Source: a virus. From it: 43,096 nt of DNA. The position numbers were made by a program, and so were the translations under genes. A model generated the notes under the pieces. It saw nothing but the letters and a program-made list of their open reading frames with translations, ran no database searches and was not told where the DNA came from. This document shows, piece after piece, positions 1 to 7,745 of the stretch. How positions within the stretch are numbered: the stretch's first letter is position 1; each line of letters starts with the position of its first letter. The stretch is from positions 1 through 43,096 of the IMG/VR virus record IMGVR_UViG_3300020000_000033; one strand, written 5' to 3'.

Positions 1-144
1 TGAAAATACATCCTCAGGATGGTTGTGCGATAACGGATATCATGCGATAAAGCGACATCGAAACGCAAATGACAGGGAATTAACAATGTCATATGACCGT
101 GATATGCCGCTCATGAGAGCTCACGCACTCGCCTCACCCGAAGG
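1..144. repeat. Terminal direct repeat, left copy
   Basis: These 144 bases recur at 42953-43096 with a single difference (A at 19, T at 42971). The copy includes the leader and first codons of the gene starting at 86. The simplest reading is the overlap of a circular assembly; a short true terminal redundancy is possible. The mismatch would then be a population variant or read error. Confidence 0.95.
29..41 (+). promoter_or_regulatory. Intergenic TAACGGATA motif, site 1
   Basis: GATAACGGATATC lies about 45 bases upstream of the start at 86. It matches the intergenic family GGTAACGGATAAG except for A in place of the usual G before TAACGG. Two GCGATAA direct repeats (27-33 and 44-50) flank it. 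Function unknown; operator, promoter element or replication-protein site are all possible. Confidence 0.5.
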
Positions 145-679
145 GCTCACTGATGTGATCACTTTCGTGTTGTGCACAATACAGCAACCGCTGCAGTCCG
201 TCGGCCGTCAAATGGCCGACATCCGCGCCAACGGCGCCGACTCCAAATACCTTTTCGGCTCGAAGCGTGGCGGATACGAATACGCTGTGGCGCATGCCAA
301 TGTGCTGCATGCTGCAGTGACGAAAGCTGTCGAGGTTTCCGATACGGTCGGTGCCGTTGACGTCCTTTCGAATGTTCCCGGCCTTGGCATCGTCAAGGCT
401 AGCTTTGTGGCGCAAATCTGCGGGCTCGAGGTGGCATGTCTCGATACCCACAATCTGCGGCGCCTAGGCCTTGGTGAAGCTGAGTTTAAGCTTGCCAAGA
501 CCGTGAAGCACGCAACCAAGCTCGCAAAGATAGCGCGCTATGTGGGTGTTTGTGCGGATACTGGCGGTGCGCGGCATTGGTGGAATTCATGGTGCGAATT
601 CGTTGCCGGAACGCGAGCGAACAAGTCGCTCGTTTCGGGTGATGCGGTGAGCGCCTACCACGTAACTTGTTTGGCTTGA
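86..679 (+). CDS. HhH-GPD DNA glycosylase-like protein
   Basis: The 197-aa protein carries a helix-hairpin-helix motif at residues 97-106 (VPGLGIVKAS) followed by LDTHN at 119-123, the position of the catalytic Asp in the endonuclease III/MutY/AlkA superfamily (VDTH in endonuclease III). That suggests binding of damaged or modified bases in DNA. The Schiff-base Lys of bifunctional glycosylases (GVGRK) aligns with Val103, with Lys104 one place later, so lyase activity is doubtful. No C-terminal Fe-S cysteine cluster is evident. ATG at 86 is chosen over an in-frame ATG at 23 because AGGGA sits just upstream. It is first in a plus-strand run of small genes leading to the primase. Family assignment is good; substrate unknown. 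Confidence 0.65.
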   Translation: MSYDRDMPLMRAHALASPEGLTDVITFVLCTIQQPLQSVGRQMADIRANGADSKYLFGSKRGGYEYAVAHANVLHAAVTKAVEVSDTVGAVDVLSNVPGLGIVKASFVAQICGLEVACLDTHNLRRLGLGEAEFKLAKTVKHATKLAKIARYVGVCADTGGARHWWNSWCEFVAGTRANKSLVSGDAVSAYHVTCLA

Positions 680-682
680 AAG

Positions 683-692
683 GTAACGGAAT
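683..692 (+). promoter_or_regulatory. Intergenic TAACGGA motif, site 2
   Basis: AAGGTAACGGAATATG joins the motif directly to the ATG at 693. Here the AAGG part may double as a Shine-Dalgarno sequence, so this site would overlap the ribosome-binding region of the next gene. Confidence 0.5.
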
Positions 693-893
693 ATGTTGGA
701 CGAACTAGCCTATGAAGTGCGCAAAGTCACTTGCGAGCTCGCAGACGCCAACCGGCGCTGCGAGCAGCTGGAAAACCTGCTGCTCGATTTGCGCGAGTAT
801 TTCGAACAGCGTGCTGACGCAGACTGCGATGATCGCGGTTTCGTGGCGAACGAGGAAATGCGCATCATGATGCGCATAGGGGAGGAACTATGA
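693..893 (+). CDS. Small coiled-coil protein, unknown function
   Basis: This 66-aa acidic protein is almost entirely predicted helix, with heptad-like leucines (LADANRRCEQLENLLLDLREYF) typical of a coiled coil. No enzymatic motif or membrane segment is visible. Its start lies 13 bases after the glycosylase-like gene and its stop overlaps the next start as ATGA, so it belongs to the same coupled plus-strand transcript. The leader is the AAGGTAACGGA motif. I do not recognise a family; a small host-takeover or scaffold-like role is possible but unsupported. Confidence 0.6.
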   Translation: MLDELAYEVRKVTCELADANRRCEQLENLLLDLREYFEQRADADCDDRGFVANEEMRIMMRIGEEL

Positions 894-1102
894 CCTACAC
901 ACTGGCATCTCTGCAGAGCCGCCGATCGGCGGCTCATGAGGCAGGCGATATGGCCGCATATTGGGCATTCGACCTGCTCATCGGCCATGTGCTCGGCGAG
1001 CCCGCCATGTATACCCGCAATAATGCGGCGCTCGCATGCGCCATGCCTGACTATGTCGACGACGTCTTTGGCGTCCATGAGGAGCGGAGGAAGAACCCGT
1101 GA
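890..1102 (+). CDS. Hypothetical protein
   Basis: The 70-aa product starts MTYTLASLQSRR and has a mixed helical, mildly charged composition with no motif I recognise. AGGGGAGGA lies just ahead of the ATG, a strong ribosome-binding site. The start overlaps the preceding stop (ATGA) and its own stop TGA overlaps the ATG of the following membrane protein, so translation of the three is probably linked. It is likely an accessory early protein, but function cannot be told from sequence. Confidence 0.6.
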   Translation: MTYTLASLQSRRSAAHEAGDMAAYWAFDLLIGHVLGEPAMYTRNNAALACAMPDYVDDVFGVHEERRKNP

Positions 1103-1341
1103 TGCAGGACCATATCATACGCGCCCTGCTGTCATCGGGCACCAGCGCGATAGGCGCCTTCGTGCGCCTTTGGCTGCTGCTGATGGCGTGCGCCATCGGC
1201 GGACTGGCATGCCTGTACATATTCGCCTGGGGCGTGAGTTTCGGCGTGTCGCTCGTATTTGCGACGCTGGTTGTGGTGCCTGTTGGTGCCCTGCCCGCCG
1301 CAGTCGCGGCGGCCATTATCATTGCAGCCGTGAAATTTTGA
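1102..1341 (+). CDS. Small two-helix membrane protein
   Basis: The 79-aa protein has a short polar N-terminus (MQDHIIRALLSSG) followed by two long hydrophobic stretches, about residues 20-42 and 46-76, separated by a short glycine-containing turn. It should be an inner-membrane protein. ATG at 1102 overlaps the preceding TGA (TGATG); a GTG at 1099 would add one residue. GGAGCGGAGGAAG upstream is a good ribosome-binding site. Being far from the lysis cassette and on the other strand, it may act in early membrane functions such as superinfection control, but that is inference. Confidence 0.6.
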   Translation: MQDHIIRALLSSGTSAIGAFVRLWLLLMACAIGGLACLYIFAWGVSFGVSLVFATLVVVPVGALPAAVAAAIIIAAVKF

Positions 1342-1352
1342 GGGGAATGGAT

Positions 1353-1565
1353 ATGAGTTTCAAGACGGAAGTCATCGCTGATCGTTCCGGCCGGTGGGCC
1401 GGCAACGATCTATGCTTCGCCACCGAAGCTGAGGCGACAGCCTATGTGCGCGACCTGCAGTGGCGCTGGCTGACCGTCACCGATACCAGGACGGTTTCCG
1501 GTGACTGGCCGGTGACGCACAGGTGGAACGATGCCACGCAGCGCGCCGAGCGGATCCCCGATTGA
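1353..1565 (+). CDS. Hypothetical protein
   Basis: The 70-aa product begins MSFKTEVIADRSG. ATG at 1353 is preferred to the in-frame ATG at 1347 because AGGGGA (1341-1346) is then at normal distance. It is rich in aromatic residues and resembles small phage proteins with an alternating strand-helix pattern (ATEAEATAYVRDLQWRW then DTRTVSGDWPVTHRW). It is followed by an 87-base gap holding a strong hairpin before the primase-helicase gene. No function can be assigned. Confidence 0.55.
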   Translation: MSFKTEVIADRSGRWAGNDLCFATEAEATAYVRDLQWRWLTVTDTRTVSGDWPVTHRWNDATQRAERIPD

Positions 1566-1592
1566 CGATTGCCCGTTGCCTGCCCAATAGTG

Positions 1593-1624
1593 GAAACGGC
1601 CGCTCTTGGGGGAGCGACCGTTTC
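1593..1624 (+). terminator. Hairpin before the primase-helicase gene
   Basis: GAAACGGCCGCT (1593-1604) pairs with AGCGACCGTTTC (1613-1624), 11 of 12 positions, with an 8-base loop. No T-run follows, so it is not a classical intrinsic terminator. It may be an attenuator, an mRNA-processing site or a weak terminator 28 bases before the ATG at 1653. Confidence 0.45.
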
Positions 1625-1652
1625 AACATGCCTAAAGCGAAGGATTCCAGAC

Positions 1653-3800
1653 ATGTCGGACAGCACACAATCTAGCGCCTCGCCCGAAAACTTCAAGATT
1701 CGTTACCCTGACCATGCGTCACCCGACGCCAATACGGCGGTGCGTTTCCTGGTCGAGATCGCCAATCGTGGACCGATGACCGTGGTCGGCATGCCGGTCG
1801 GCGGCGCCAGCCCGCGCGCACGCACCTTCGATACCGCCGACCCCGACGCTGTCAGGGACATGCGATCGTTCATCGCCTTCCAGGAAACCCAGCCGCACAA
1901 CGTCTTCTATGTGGCCAATGACGCCACCCTGAAGTGCCTTCATGTACCGTCGACCGAAGACATCGCATTCATTCGCTCGATCGTGCTCGACTTCGACCCC
2001 GACAAGCTGAAACCGCTCGAGGCCGAACGCGAGCGACTACGCTTAGTCGCACATGACCTGATCCATGGTCCGTTGCAGCCACGCGCCATCGTCGACACCG
2101 GCGGTGGCATGCAGGCGGTATTCCAGCTGCTGGAACCCATTCCAGCCACGCCGGTGACCATTGCCGAGACCGAGCTCCTCATGAAGGCGCTCGCCCGCTC
2201 GCTGGGCGCCGATACCGCCACCTGCAAGGCCAAGAACCTGTTTCGCGTTCCCGGCACCAAGAATTGGCCGACACCAGCCAAGAAGGCCGTAGGGCGCGAA
2301 GTCAGCGTCAGTGGCCTGTGGCACCACGGCGGGCCGCGCTGCACGCTGACGGAACTGCGCGCGCTGACCACGGTACATGTGGAGGATGAGCGCCCATCGG
2401 CGCCGGTGGAGTTCGGCGACCTCAGCGAGCATGACGTCACCGCGGTGCTGGGAGAACCGTCAGCACTGCCTGGCAGCCTGCTCGACCTGCTGCGCGATCC
2501 GATCCTGCAGAAGGCGGTGCTGCGGCCGCCACCGCCCGAGGACACTTCGGGCGGTGACTTCTACCTCGCCTGCAGCCTGACGCGCTGCAGGCTGCCTCCC
2601 CGTGACGCAGCGCTGGTGCTGTCAGCCTATGGCCACAAGGTGCAGGTAGCGTTTCAGCAGGAACGACTATTCTCGTATGTGGTGCAGACCATCGAAAAGG
2701 CCGTCGCCAAGGTCCGCATCGAGGACCTGCTGACCGACTTCGAGGACGAGGCTGAGCATGTCGATGCCGAAGAGCGCAAGCGCGAACACCGTTCGAGGCT
2801 GAAACCGATCGGCGTCACCGAAGCGCTCGAAGGCCTGTTCGATGCCGAGCACCAAAGCCTGATTCAAGGCTTCATGCGCTGCGGCGAATTGGTCGTCATC
2901 TACGGCCGCCCCGGGTCGGGAAAGACCTTCGTCGCCTCCGACATGGCCTACCATGTGGCGCTCGGTCTCGACTGGAACGAACGGCCGGTGAAGCCTATGG
3001 CGGTGGTCTATATCGCGACGGAATCGCCGCTCGGCATACGCTATCGGCTAAAAGCTTTAGCAGACCGCTACGGCGTCGCCGATCAGTTCTTCCTGGTCAG
3101 CACCACCGTCAACATGTTTGATCCCCGGGTTGACCTGCAGCCGTTGATGAAGGAGATCACCGCGCTCGGCGTCGACATCGGCATGATCGTCATCGATACG
3201 CTCGCCAGGAGCATGGTCGGCGGCAACGAGAACAGCACCCAGGACATGTCGCGGCTGATCGCCAATGGCGACATCCTGCGCGACAAGTACGGCGCCGTGG
3301 TGGTGTGGGTCCACCATACCGGCAAGAACGAGGCGGCCGGGGCGAGGGGCTCCTCGGCTCTGGTCGCCGCGACAGATACCGAGATCGAGATCAGCGATTA
3401 CACGTTCAGGTCGACCAAGATGCGCGACCGCGACGACGTCGACTACAGGTTCGCCCTGAAGCAGGTGCCGGTGGGCACGATGCCAGACGGAGAAGCAGTT
3501 ACTTCCTGCATCGTCAACTGGATCAAGGGCGCCGGCGAGTTCGGCCAGAACACGCCCGAGAGCAACAACATGGCTGTGGTTGTGACGCTGCTGCGGCTGC
3601 GCGGCGAGATGATGACTCTCAAGGAGATCCTGGCCGAAGCCGAACTCACCGGCCGCAAATTCACGGTGCGGCAGAACAGCTTGTCACGAGCGTTGAACCG
3701 CGCCTGCGAGAGCGAGACTAATAACGTCTTCACCAGGGAACTAACTGATGAAAAATCTGGTGCCAATAAGCTTTATCGCTATGGACTCGTTAACTGGTAA
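1653..3800 (+). CDS. Fused AEP primase and RepA-like replicative helicase
   Basis: This 715-aa protein combines two replication activities. Residues 105-210 show archaeo-eukaryotic primase features: VLDFD (metal-binding D113, D115), TGGGMQ (149-154, Gln where many AEP enzymes have His) and RVPGTKNWP (198-206). Residues 410-580 form a RecA/AAA_25 RepA-like helicase: Walker A GRPGSGKT (418-425), Walker B MIVID (511-515), HHTGK (554-558) and ARGSSAL. The C-terminus (about 640-715) looks like a winged helix. It should prime DNA synthesis and unwind the phage genome. ATG at 1653 follows AAGGA; an upstream in-frame extension lacks a good start. The primase/helicase pair recalls plasmid RSF1010 RepB'/RepA, here in one chain. 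Confidence 0.85.
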   Translation: MSDSTQSSASPENFKIRYPDHASPDANTAVRFLVEIANRGPMTVVGMPVGGASPRARTFDTADPDAVRDMRSFIAFQETQPHNVFYVANDATLKCLHVPSTEDIAFIRSIVLDFDPDKLKPLEAERERLRLVAHDLIHGPLQPRAIVDTGGGMQAVFQLLEPIPATPVTIAETELLMKALARSLGADTATCKAKNLFRVPGTKNWPTPAKKAVGREVSVSGLWHHGGPRCTLTELRALTTVHVEDERPSAPVEFGDLSEHDVTAVLGEPSALPGSLLDLLRDPILQKAVLRPPPPEDTSGGDFYLACSLTRCRLPPRDAALVLSAYGHKVQVAFQQERLFSYVVQTIEKAVAKVRIEDLLTDFEDEAEHVDAEERKREHRSRLKPIGVTEALEGLFDAEHQSLIQGFMRCGELVVIYGRPGSGKTFVASDMAYHVALGLDWNERPVKPMAVVYIATESPLGIRYRLKALADRYGVADQFFLVSTTVNMFDPRVDLQPLMKEITALGVDIGMIVIDTLARSMVGGNENSTQDMSRLIANGDILRDKYGAVVVWVHHTGKNEAAGARGSSALVAATDTEIEISDYTFRSTKMRDRDDVDYRFALKQVPVGTMPDGEAVTSCIVNWIKGAGEFGQNTPESNNMAVVVTLLRLRGEMMTLKEILAEAELTGRKFTVRQNSLSRALNRACESETNNVFTRELTDEKSGANKLYRYGLVNW

Positions 3801-3809
3801 CGGATATAA
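3797..3809 (+). promoter_or_regulatory. Intergenic GTAACGGATA motif, site 3
   Basis: GGTAACGGATATAAG overlaps the stop of the primase-helicase gene and precedes a hairpin and the next gene. It matches the intergenic motif family closely. Confidence 0.5.
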
Positions 3810-3817
3810 GAATGGCA

Positions 3818-3839
3818 ACGGCGGGTGCTAGCCCGCCGT
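3818..3839 (+). terminator. Hairpin after the primase-helicase gene
   Basis: ACGGCGGG (3818-3825) and CCCGCCGT (3832-3839) form a perfect 8-bp GC-rich stem with a 6-base loop, between the motif at 3797 and the start at 3872. No T-run follows. It could attenuate transcription or stabilise the 3' end of the upstream message. Confidence 0.45.
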
Positions 3840-3871
3840 CACCCGAACAAAACGAACATTGGAGGTTCGAA

Positions 3872-4165
3872 ATGCCCACCAACACCAAAACACAAAACCG
3901 TCACCTTGTCGACCAGCTCGCAGATGTGCGAGCCATGATCAAGGTCTTCGAGGCCGAAGAGCGCGCGCTGCGTGACCGCATTCTCGAGACCGGCGATACC
4001 GTCGGTGACGAAAACGTCGCCATGGTCAAGGAGAGCGTCCGCAAGCTGCTCGACCGCCCGGCGCTGGAAGCCCGTTTCGGCAAGGCTGCCGTGGCGGAGT
4101 GCTGCAAGGAGTCGGCGGTGACCACGCTGTCGCTGTTCAAGAAGACCGTGGACGTGTTCGCATGA
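3872..4165 (+). CDS. Conserved phage hypothetical protein
   Basis: The 97-aa protein (MPTNTKTQNRHLVDQLAD) has an N-terminal helix with coiled-coil character (LADVRAMIKVFEAEERALRDRI) and a C-terminal part (ESVRKLLDRPALEARFGKAA) of a kind often seen beside phage DNA polymerases and nucleases. ATG at 3872 is chosen because GGAGG (3861-3865) is at ideal spacing; an in-frame ATG at 3812 would put the hairpin inside the gene. Its stop overlaps the next start as ATGA. It may assist replication or recombination, but no catalytic motif is visible. Confidence 0.65.
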   Translation: MPTNTKTQNRHLVDQLADVRAMIKVFEAEERALRDRILETGDTVGDENVAMVKESVRKLLDRPALEARFGKAAVAECCKESAVTTLSLFKKTVDVFA

Positions 4166-4407
4166 AACAGTACAACAACGGAATTTTCTGCGGGCCCTGC
4201 CACACCTGCAAGTGCGAGATGTGGCTGCCGATGGAGTTGTACGACGCCGCCATGTGCGGTCATGAGACGATCACCTTCTACTGCGCCTACGGCCACGGCC
4301 AGGTCTTCTTCTCCAGGAGCGGGAGCGATCTCGACGAGACCGGGAAGCTGAAGGCCGAGATAGAGACGCTGCGCTCCGAGATCGCGCAGCTGAAGCAGAC
4401 GGAATGA
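4162..4407 (+). CDS. Zinc-ribbon-like small protein
   Basis: The 81-aa product has cysteines CGPCHTCKC near residue 10, then MCGH and YCAYGH about 25-35 residues later, forming a likely zinc-binding ribbon, followed by a C-terminal coiled coil (LKAEIETLRSEIAQLKQ). Such ribbon plus coiled-coil proteins are common in phages and may bind nucleic acid or protein partners. The start overlaps the preceding stop (ATGA). Its stop is one base from the stop of the convergent DNA polymerase gene, with no room for a terminator between them. Confidence 0.7.
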   Translation: MKQYNNGIFCGPCHTCKCEMWLPMELYDAAMCGHETITFYCAYGHGQVFFSRSGSDLDETGKLKAEIETLRSEIAQLKQTE

Positions 4408-4408
4408 C

Positions 4409-6520
4409 CTACTTGCGATAGCGCTGGCCGCTCCAGCCTTCAGCCAGCAGCGGTATGCCGGCGCCCCACGCCGGCAATTCACTGAGCAGGTCAGTGAAGC
4501 GATCGACATCGACATCGCCGTCCGGGATCTCGCTGATCACCTCGTCGTGAATGCTCATCACCACCGGGTAGCCGGCCGCCTCGACCCGGTTCATGCCGTT
4601 GGCCAGCAGGTCGCGGGCGATCGCCTGCACGGCGTGCTGGAAGGTCAGGCCGGGGTAGAACGGGTAGCGCATCGACTTGCCCTTCTCGAAGGCCAGCACG
4701 GTGAGCATGTTCCTACGTTCACGCTTCTCTGACGGTAATGTCTTGTCGCTCCACGGTACTTCCAGGTGTTCCACCGCCGGAGTCGGGTAGGCGAGCCGTC
4801 GCCCGGAGGGGAGGGTGAGCCACAGAAAACCTTCGTAGCGTTTGAAGACGCATTTGCCGGCTGGGAAGTTGGTGCCCTTGTGCTCGATCGTCTGCCACGC
4901 TGCCGAGTGGAAGTCGCTCCACATGTCGACGATCGGCTTGTTGGCTCGGCGCCATGCCCGCACGGTCAGCCAGCAGGCCTGCCAGGCCTTGCGCGGCAGC
5001 CAGTCATTGTTGCCCTTGGCGACCACGTCGGCGTGGCGCTCGGCGGCCTGCTCGCGGTCCTCCGGTGCGGCTGCAGCCCACAGCGCCTCCCATATCTCGG
5101 CCATATCGATGTGATAGCTGCGCGCCATCCTGGCCAGCGCGTCGACACCGCCGCCGAATCCGAGCGCGAGCTCTGCCGTCTTGCCGGTCTGCCGCTGCTT
5201 GCCGGTGATGTCCTCGACAGGGATGTTGTAGATGCGGCTGGCCGCCAGCCGATAGACTTCGGCGCCCTCACCCGAATCCTGGAGGCGAAATTGCTCTAGC
5301 TTGCTGGCATCGCCGGCCAGCCATGCGGTGACACGGGCTTCGACGTTGACGTAGTCGCCTGATATCAGCGTTTTGCCCGGTGCGGCGCACATCACGCCTC
5401 TGAGACAGTCTGAAACAGCCGTGAGAGGATTGTCGTAGGCCCACTCGAGCAGGTCGGCGCGGCGGTGGCGGATCAGCGCGATGGCCTGGTCCTGGTCTGG
5501 CACGATGCCGCTGCCGCGCGGCAAGTTCTGCGGCTGCCACAGCTGGCCGCTCCAACGGCCACTGGTGGCACCGTGGAACAGCAGCAAGCCGCGGGCGCGT
5601 CCGTCGCCCCCTGCGCAGGCTTTCGCTGCTGTGAGTTTGCGGACGGAAGCTGACGAGGCTTCCTGCCATATCAGCAGCGCCTCGTGGCATTGCGGCGCCT
5701 TGTCCTGCTCCAGAAGCACGTCGATGACATTGTCGATCACGCCCTTGGCCAATGACTCCACCTCGAAACCGTGCGCCCTGATCCAGTCCTTGAGCCGTTC
5801 GGTCTGCGAGCAGCGCTCCACCGCGCCTTCGGTGAGCGTCTTTATTCGCGTGTCCAGCCTGCGCGTATGTTGCTCGACGATCGCCGCCATGTCGTCGACC
5901 AGGTCGAGGTCGAGCATGATGCCGCGGTCGTTGATCAGCTGGTCGAACCGCCACAGCAGGAACTCTTCGGGCGACAAGGGGCGCAGCTTGTGGCGTATCG
6001 CCCGCTCGACCACGACATCCTGTGCGCAGTATTCGGACAGCCGGTGGGTATCGCCGTCGTGCCAGTAGATGGCCTGGCGCGGCTCGCCCTTGCGAGGCTT
6101 GCGCGGCCGCGCCATCTGCATCATCAGCTTGCTGCCCTCGAGGTCCTTGCGCTCCGGCATGGCGAGCACCATGGCTGCCTTCTCGAGCGACCGCGGCAGC
6201 GCCTGCGCGGCGGCCTGCGCGGCGGTGTCGCGGTACTGGTCGAGATGTGGCACCGGCCAGCCATGGCGGGGGCCGAGAATGTGGTTTATCGCTTGCCTTT
6301 CAAAATTAACGTTCCAGCCGGAGATCTCGGCCTTGGACGCCACGGCATCGGCGATTGCCCGGGGGCAGGGTTCCCCAGGTAACCACACCGACACCGGGCC
6401 ATCGTCGACGGCCCAGGCGGCGCACAGGACCGAGGTGTGGGGGTTCTCGAAATAGCGGTAGGCGCCGGACTTCTTGAGGTCCACAGGCGAGCGGGTTTCG
6501 AGGTCGATCGACAGGATCAC
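4409..6520 (-). CDS. polA: DNA polymerase, family A
   Basis: The 703-aa protein is a pol I-type replicative polymerase without a 5' nuclease domain. The 3'-5' exonuclease has D6 and E8 (IDLET), GWNVNFE (68-74) and YCAQD (D168). The polymerase domain has motif A SGDYVNVE (D389), motif B RQTGKTAELALGFGG (443-457, K447) and motif C IHDE (657-660). All metal ligands are present, so it should be active and proofreading. It starts with GTG, overlapping the methyltransferase stop as GTGA, and is last in the 37-kb minus-strand block. Placement of the polymerase at the far end of a block that starts with terminase is unusual. Confidence 0.95.
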   Translation of the reverse strand: MILSIDLETRSPVDLKKSGAYRYFENPHTSVLCAAWAVDDGPVSVWLPGEPCPRAIADAVASKAEISGWNVNFERQAINHILGPRHGWPVPHLDQYRDTAAQAAAQALPRSLEKAAMVLAMPERKDLEGSKLMMQMARPRKPRKGEPRQAIYWHDGDTHRLSEYCAQDVVVERAIRHKLRPLSPEEFLLWRFDQLINDRGIMLDLDLVDDMAAIVEQHTRRLDTRIKTLTEGAVERCSQTERLKDWIRAHGFEVESLAKGVIDNVIDVLLEQDKAPQCHEALLIWQEASSASVRKLTAAKACAGGDGRARGLLLFHGATSGRWSGQLWQPQNLPRGSGIVPDQDQAIALIRHRRADLLEWAYDNPLTAVSDCLRGVMCAAPGKTLISGDYVNVEARVTAWLAGDASKLEQFRLQDSGEGAEVYRLAASRIYNIPVEDITGKQRQTGKTAELALGFGGGVDALARMARSYHIDMAEIWEALWAAAAPEDREQAAERHADVVAKGNNDWLPRKAWQACWLTVRAWRRANKPIVDMWSDFHSAAWQTIEHKGTNFPAGKCVFKRYEGFLWLTLPSGRRLAYPTPAVEHLEVPWSDKTLPSEKRERRNMLTVLAFEKGKSMRYPFYPGLTFQHAVQAIARDLLANGMNRVEAAGYPVVMSIHDEVISEIPDGDVDVDRFTDLLSELPAWGAGIPLLAEGWSGQRYRK

Positions 6521-7515
6521 GGCTCGACCTCATTGCCGAGCACGGTCCAGCCGTTCCGCGGCTTGCGTGCGTACATCTCCAGCTTCGGCAGCGTCGGGTA
6601 GCTGCGGTCGATCATGTCGAAAAAGGCATCCGGCTTCTCGGAGTGCTTGCCTACAGGGCTGTAGAGCACCGACGAGATCCGATCGGACTCGGCCGGCGCC
6701 GGTGGTTTCCCCTGTGTGTAGATCAGCACGATTTCATGGTCGACACGCGACCAGAACCCGGTTCCCATCTGCTTGCCTGGCCGCTCCTTCACCCACACCA
6801 TGTGCGAGCGGTACTCCAGCCCCCAATCTTCGAGGATGGTCTGCCCCACCCGCATCATCGACGTTGTCGTCCACATGTAGACGATGGCGTCCTTGGTCAG
6901 CTGCGGCTTAAGCGCGGCGACCTCAGCAGGCGTCTGGGTGGGGTAGTGGTTGTCGGGCGCCTTGTTGAGGCCAGTCTCCCGGCTCCATGGTTCCTGCCGC
7001 CACGCCGGGTCCAGCACCGCCACGACGTAATGCTCTGTCGGCATCACCATGGCCTTGCCGGCCAGCGATGCCATCTTGTCGATGCGGCGCTGCCCTTTGG
7101 TCTCGTTGGCGACCGCCGTATTCGACGCCTTATTGACGGCTTTGCGGGTCTTGTCGACGACATCGTCGAACTGCTGCTGTGACATGCCGGCGAGCGTGCG
7201 AGCCTTATTGGCGAGGTTCTTGTCGACACCGGAATCGGCCAAAGTGGGTTTTTCAGAAACCCGCTTTAAGCCGTGCTTGCCGCCGCCGCCCTTGGCTAGA
7301 CCAACTGTCGTCTTCTGCGCCTCGATCATCTCGCCGACTCGCCGCTCCGCCCGCAGTCGGATAACAGCAGCTTCGGCCTCCATGTCGAAGTTCTTGGCCA
7401 TGCGGGCGTAAGCCCGCATGGCCACGGCTTTATCGCGGATGTCCTTGACCTCGTCGATCGACGCAGCCTCGGCAATGGCGCGGCAGGCCGCATCGTATCG
7501 AACGAGCTCGGTCAT
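6517..7515 (-). CDS. MT-A70-like adenine methyltransferase
   Basis: The 332-aa protein has an N-terminal helical region (1-150) of a type often fused to phage MT-A70 enzymes, then the methyltransferase fold: VLDPAW at 167-172, AIVYMWTTTSMMRVG, and WVKERPGKQMGTGFWSRVDHEIVLIYTQG. MT-A70 enzymes methylate N6 of adenine in DNA or RNA using SAM. The catalytic tetrapeptide is DPAW here, not the usual DPPW; DNA bases near 7007-7018 confirm Ala. It overlaps both neighbours by four bases (ATGA) between a small protein and DNA polymerase, so methylation of newly made phage DNA is plausible. Confidence 0.8.
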   Translation of the reverse strand: MTELVRYDAACRAIAEAASIDEVKDIRDKAVAMRAYARMAKNFDMEAEAAVIRLRAERRVGEMIEAQKTTVGLAKGGGGKHGLKRVSEKPTLADSGVDKNLANKARTLAGMSQQQFDDVVDKTRKAVNKASNTAVANETKGQRRIDKMASLAGKAMVMPTEHYVVAVLDPAWRQEPWSRETGLNKAPDNHYPTQTPAEVAALKPQLTKDAIVYMWTTTSMMRVGQTILEDWGLEYRSHMVWVKERPGKQMGTGFWSRVDHEIVLIYTQGKPPAPAESDRISSVLYSPVGKHSEKPDAFFDMIDRSYPTLPKLEMYARKPRNGWTVLGNEVEP

Positions 7516-7745
7516 CCGTTCAGGCCTTTCAGCATCGACCCGATGCGCTCTTCGACGACTTCCTCAGGCGTCATGATCACTGCGTCGTCTTCACCGATCG
7601 TGCCGGTGAAGGTGACGTAGATGACTTCGTAGACCTGCCTGGTTGCCTCATCGACAAGTTGGAGTTCGACCGTCCAGTCCTGCGGGTCGGTCGGGTACTC
7701 GTCATTAGGCGCAGGTGCTTCAGTGAGGACAGCTATCCAACTCAT
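7512..7745 (-). CDS. Small acidic protein, unknown
   Basis: The 77-aa acidic product (MSWIAVLTEAPAPNDEY) has alternating hydrophobic strands (WTVELQLVDEATRQVYEVIYVTFTG) suggesting a small beta fold and an acidic C-terminal helix. The start at 7745 overlaps the ParB-like gene's stop as ATGA; a longer in-frame start at 7778 would overlap that gene further and is less likely. It sits between the ParB-like gene and the methyltransferase. Function unknown. Confidence 0.6.
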   Translation of the reverse strand: MSWIAVLTEAPAPNDEYPTDPQDWTVELQLVDEATRQVYEVIYVTFTGTIGEDDAVIMTPEEVVEERIGSMLKGLNG

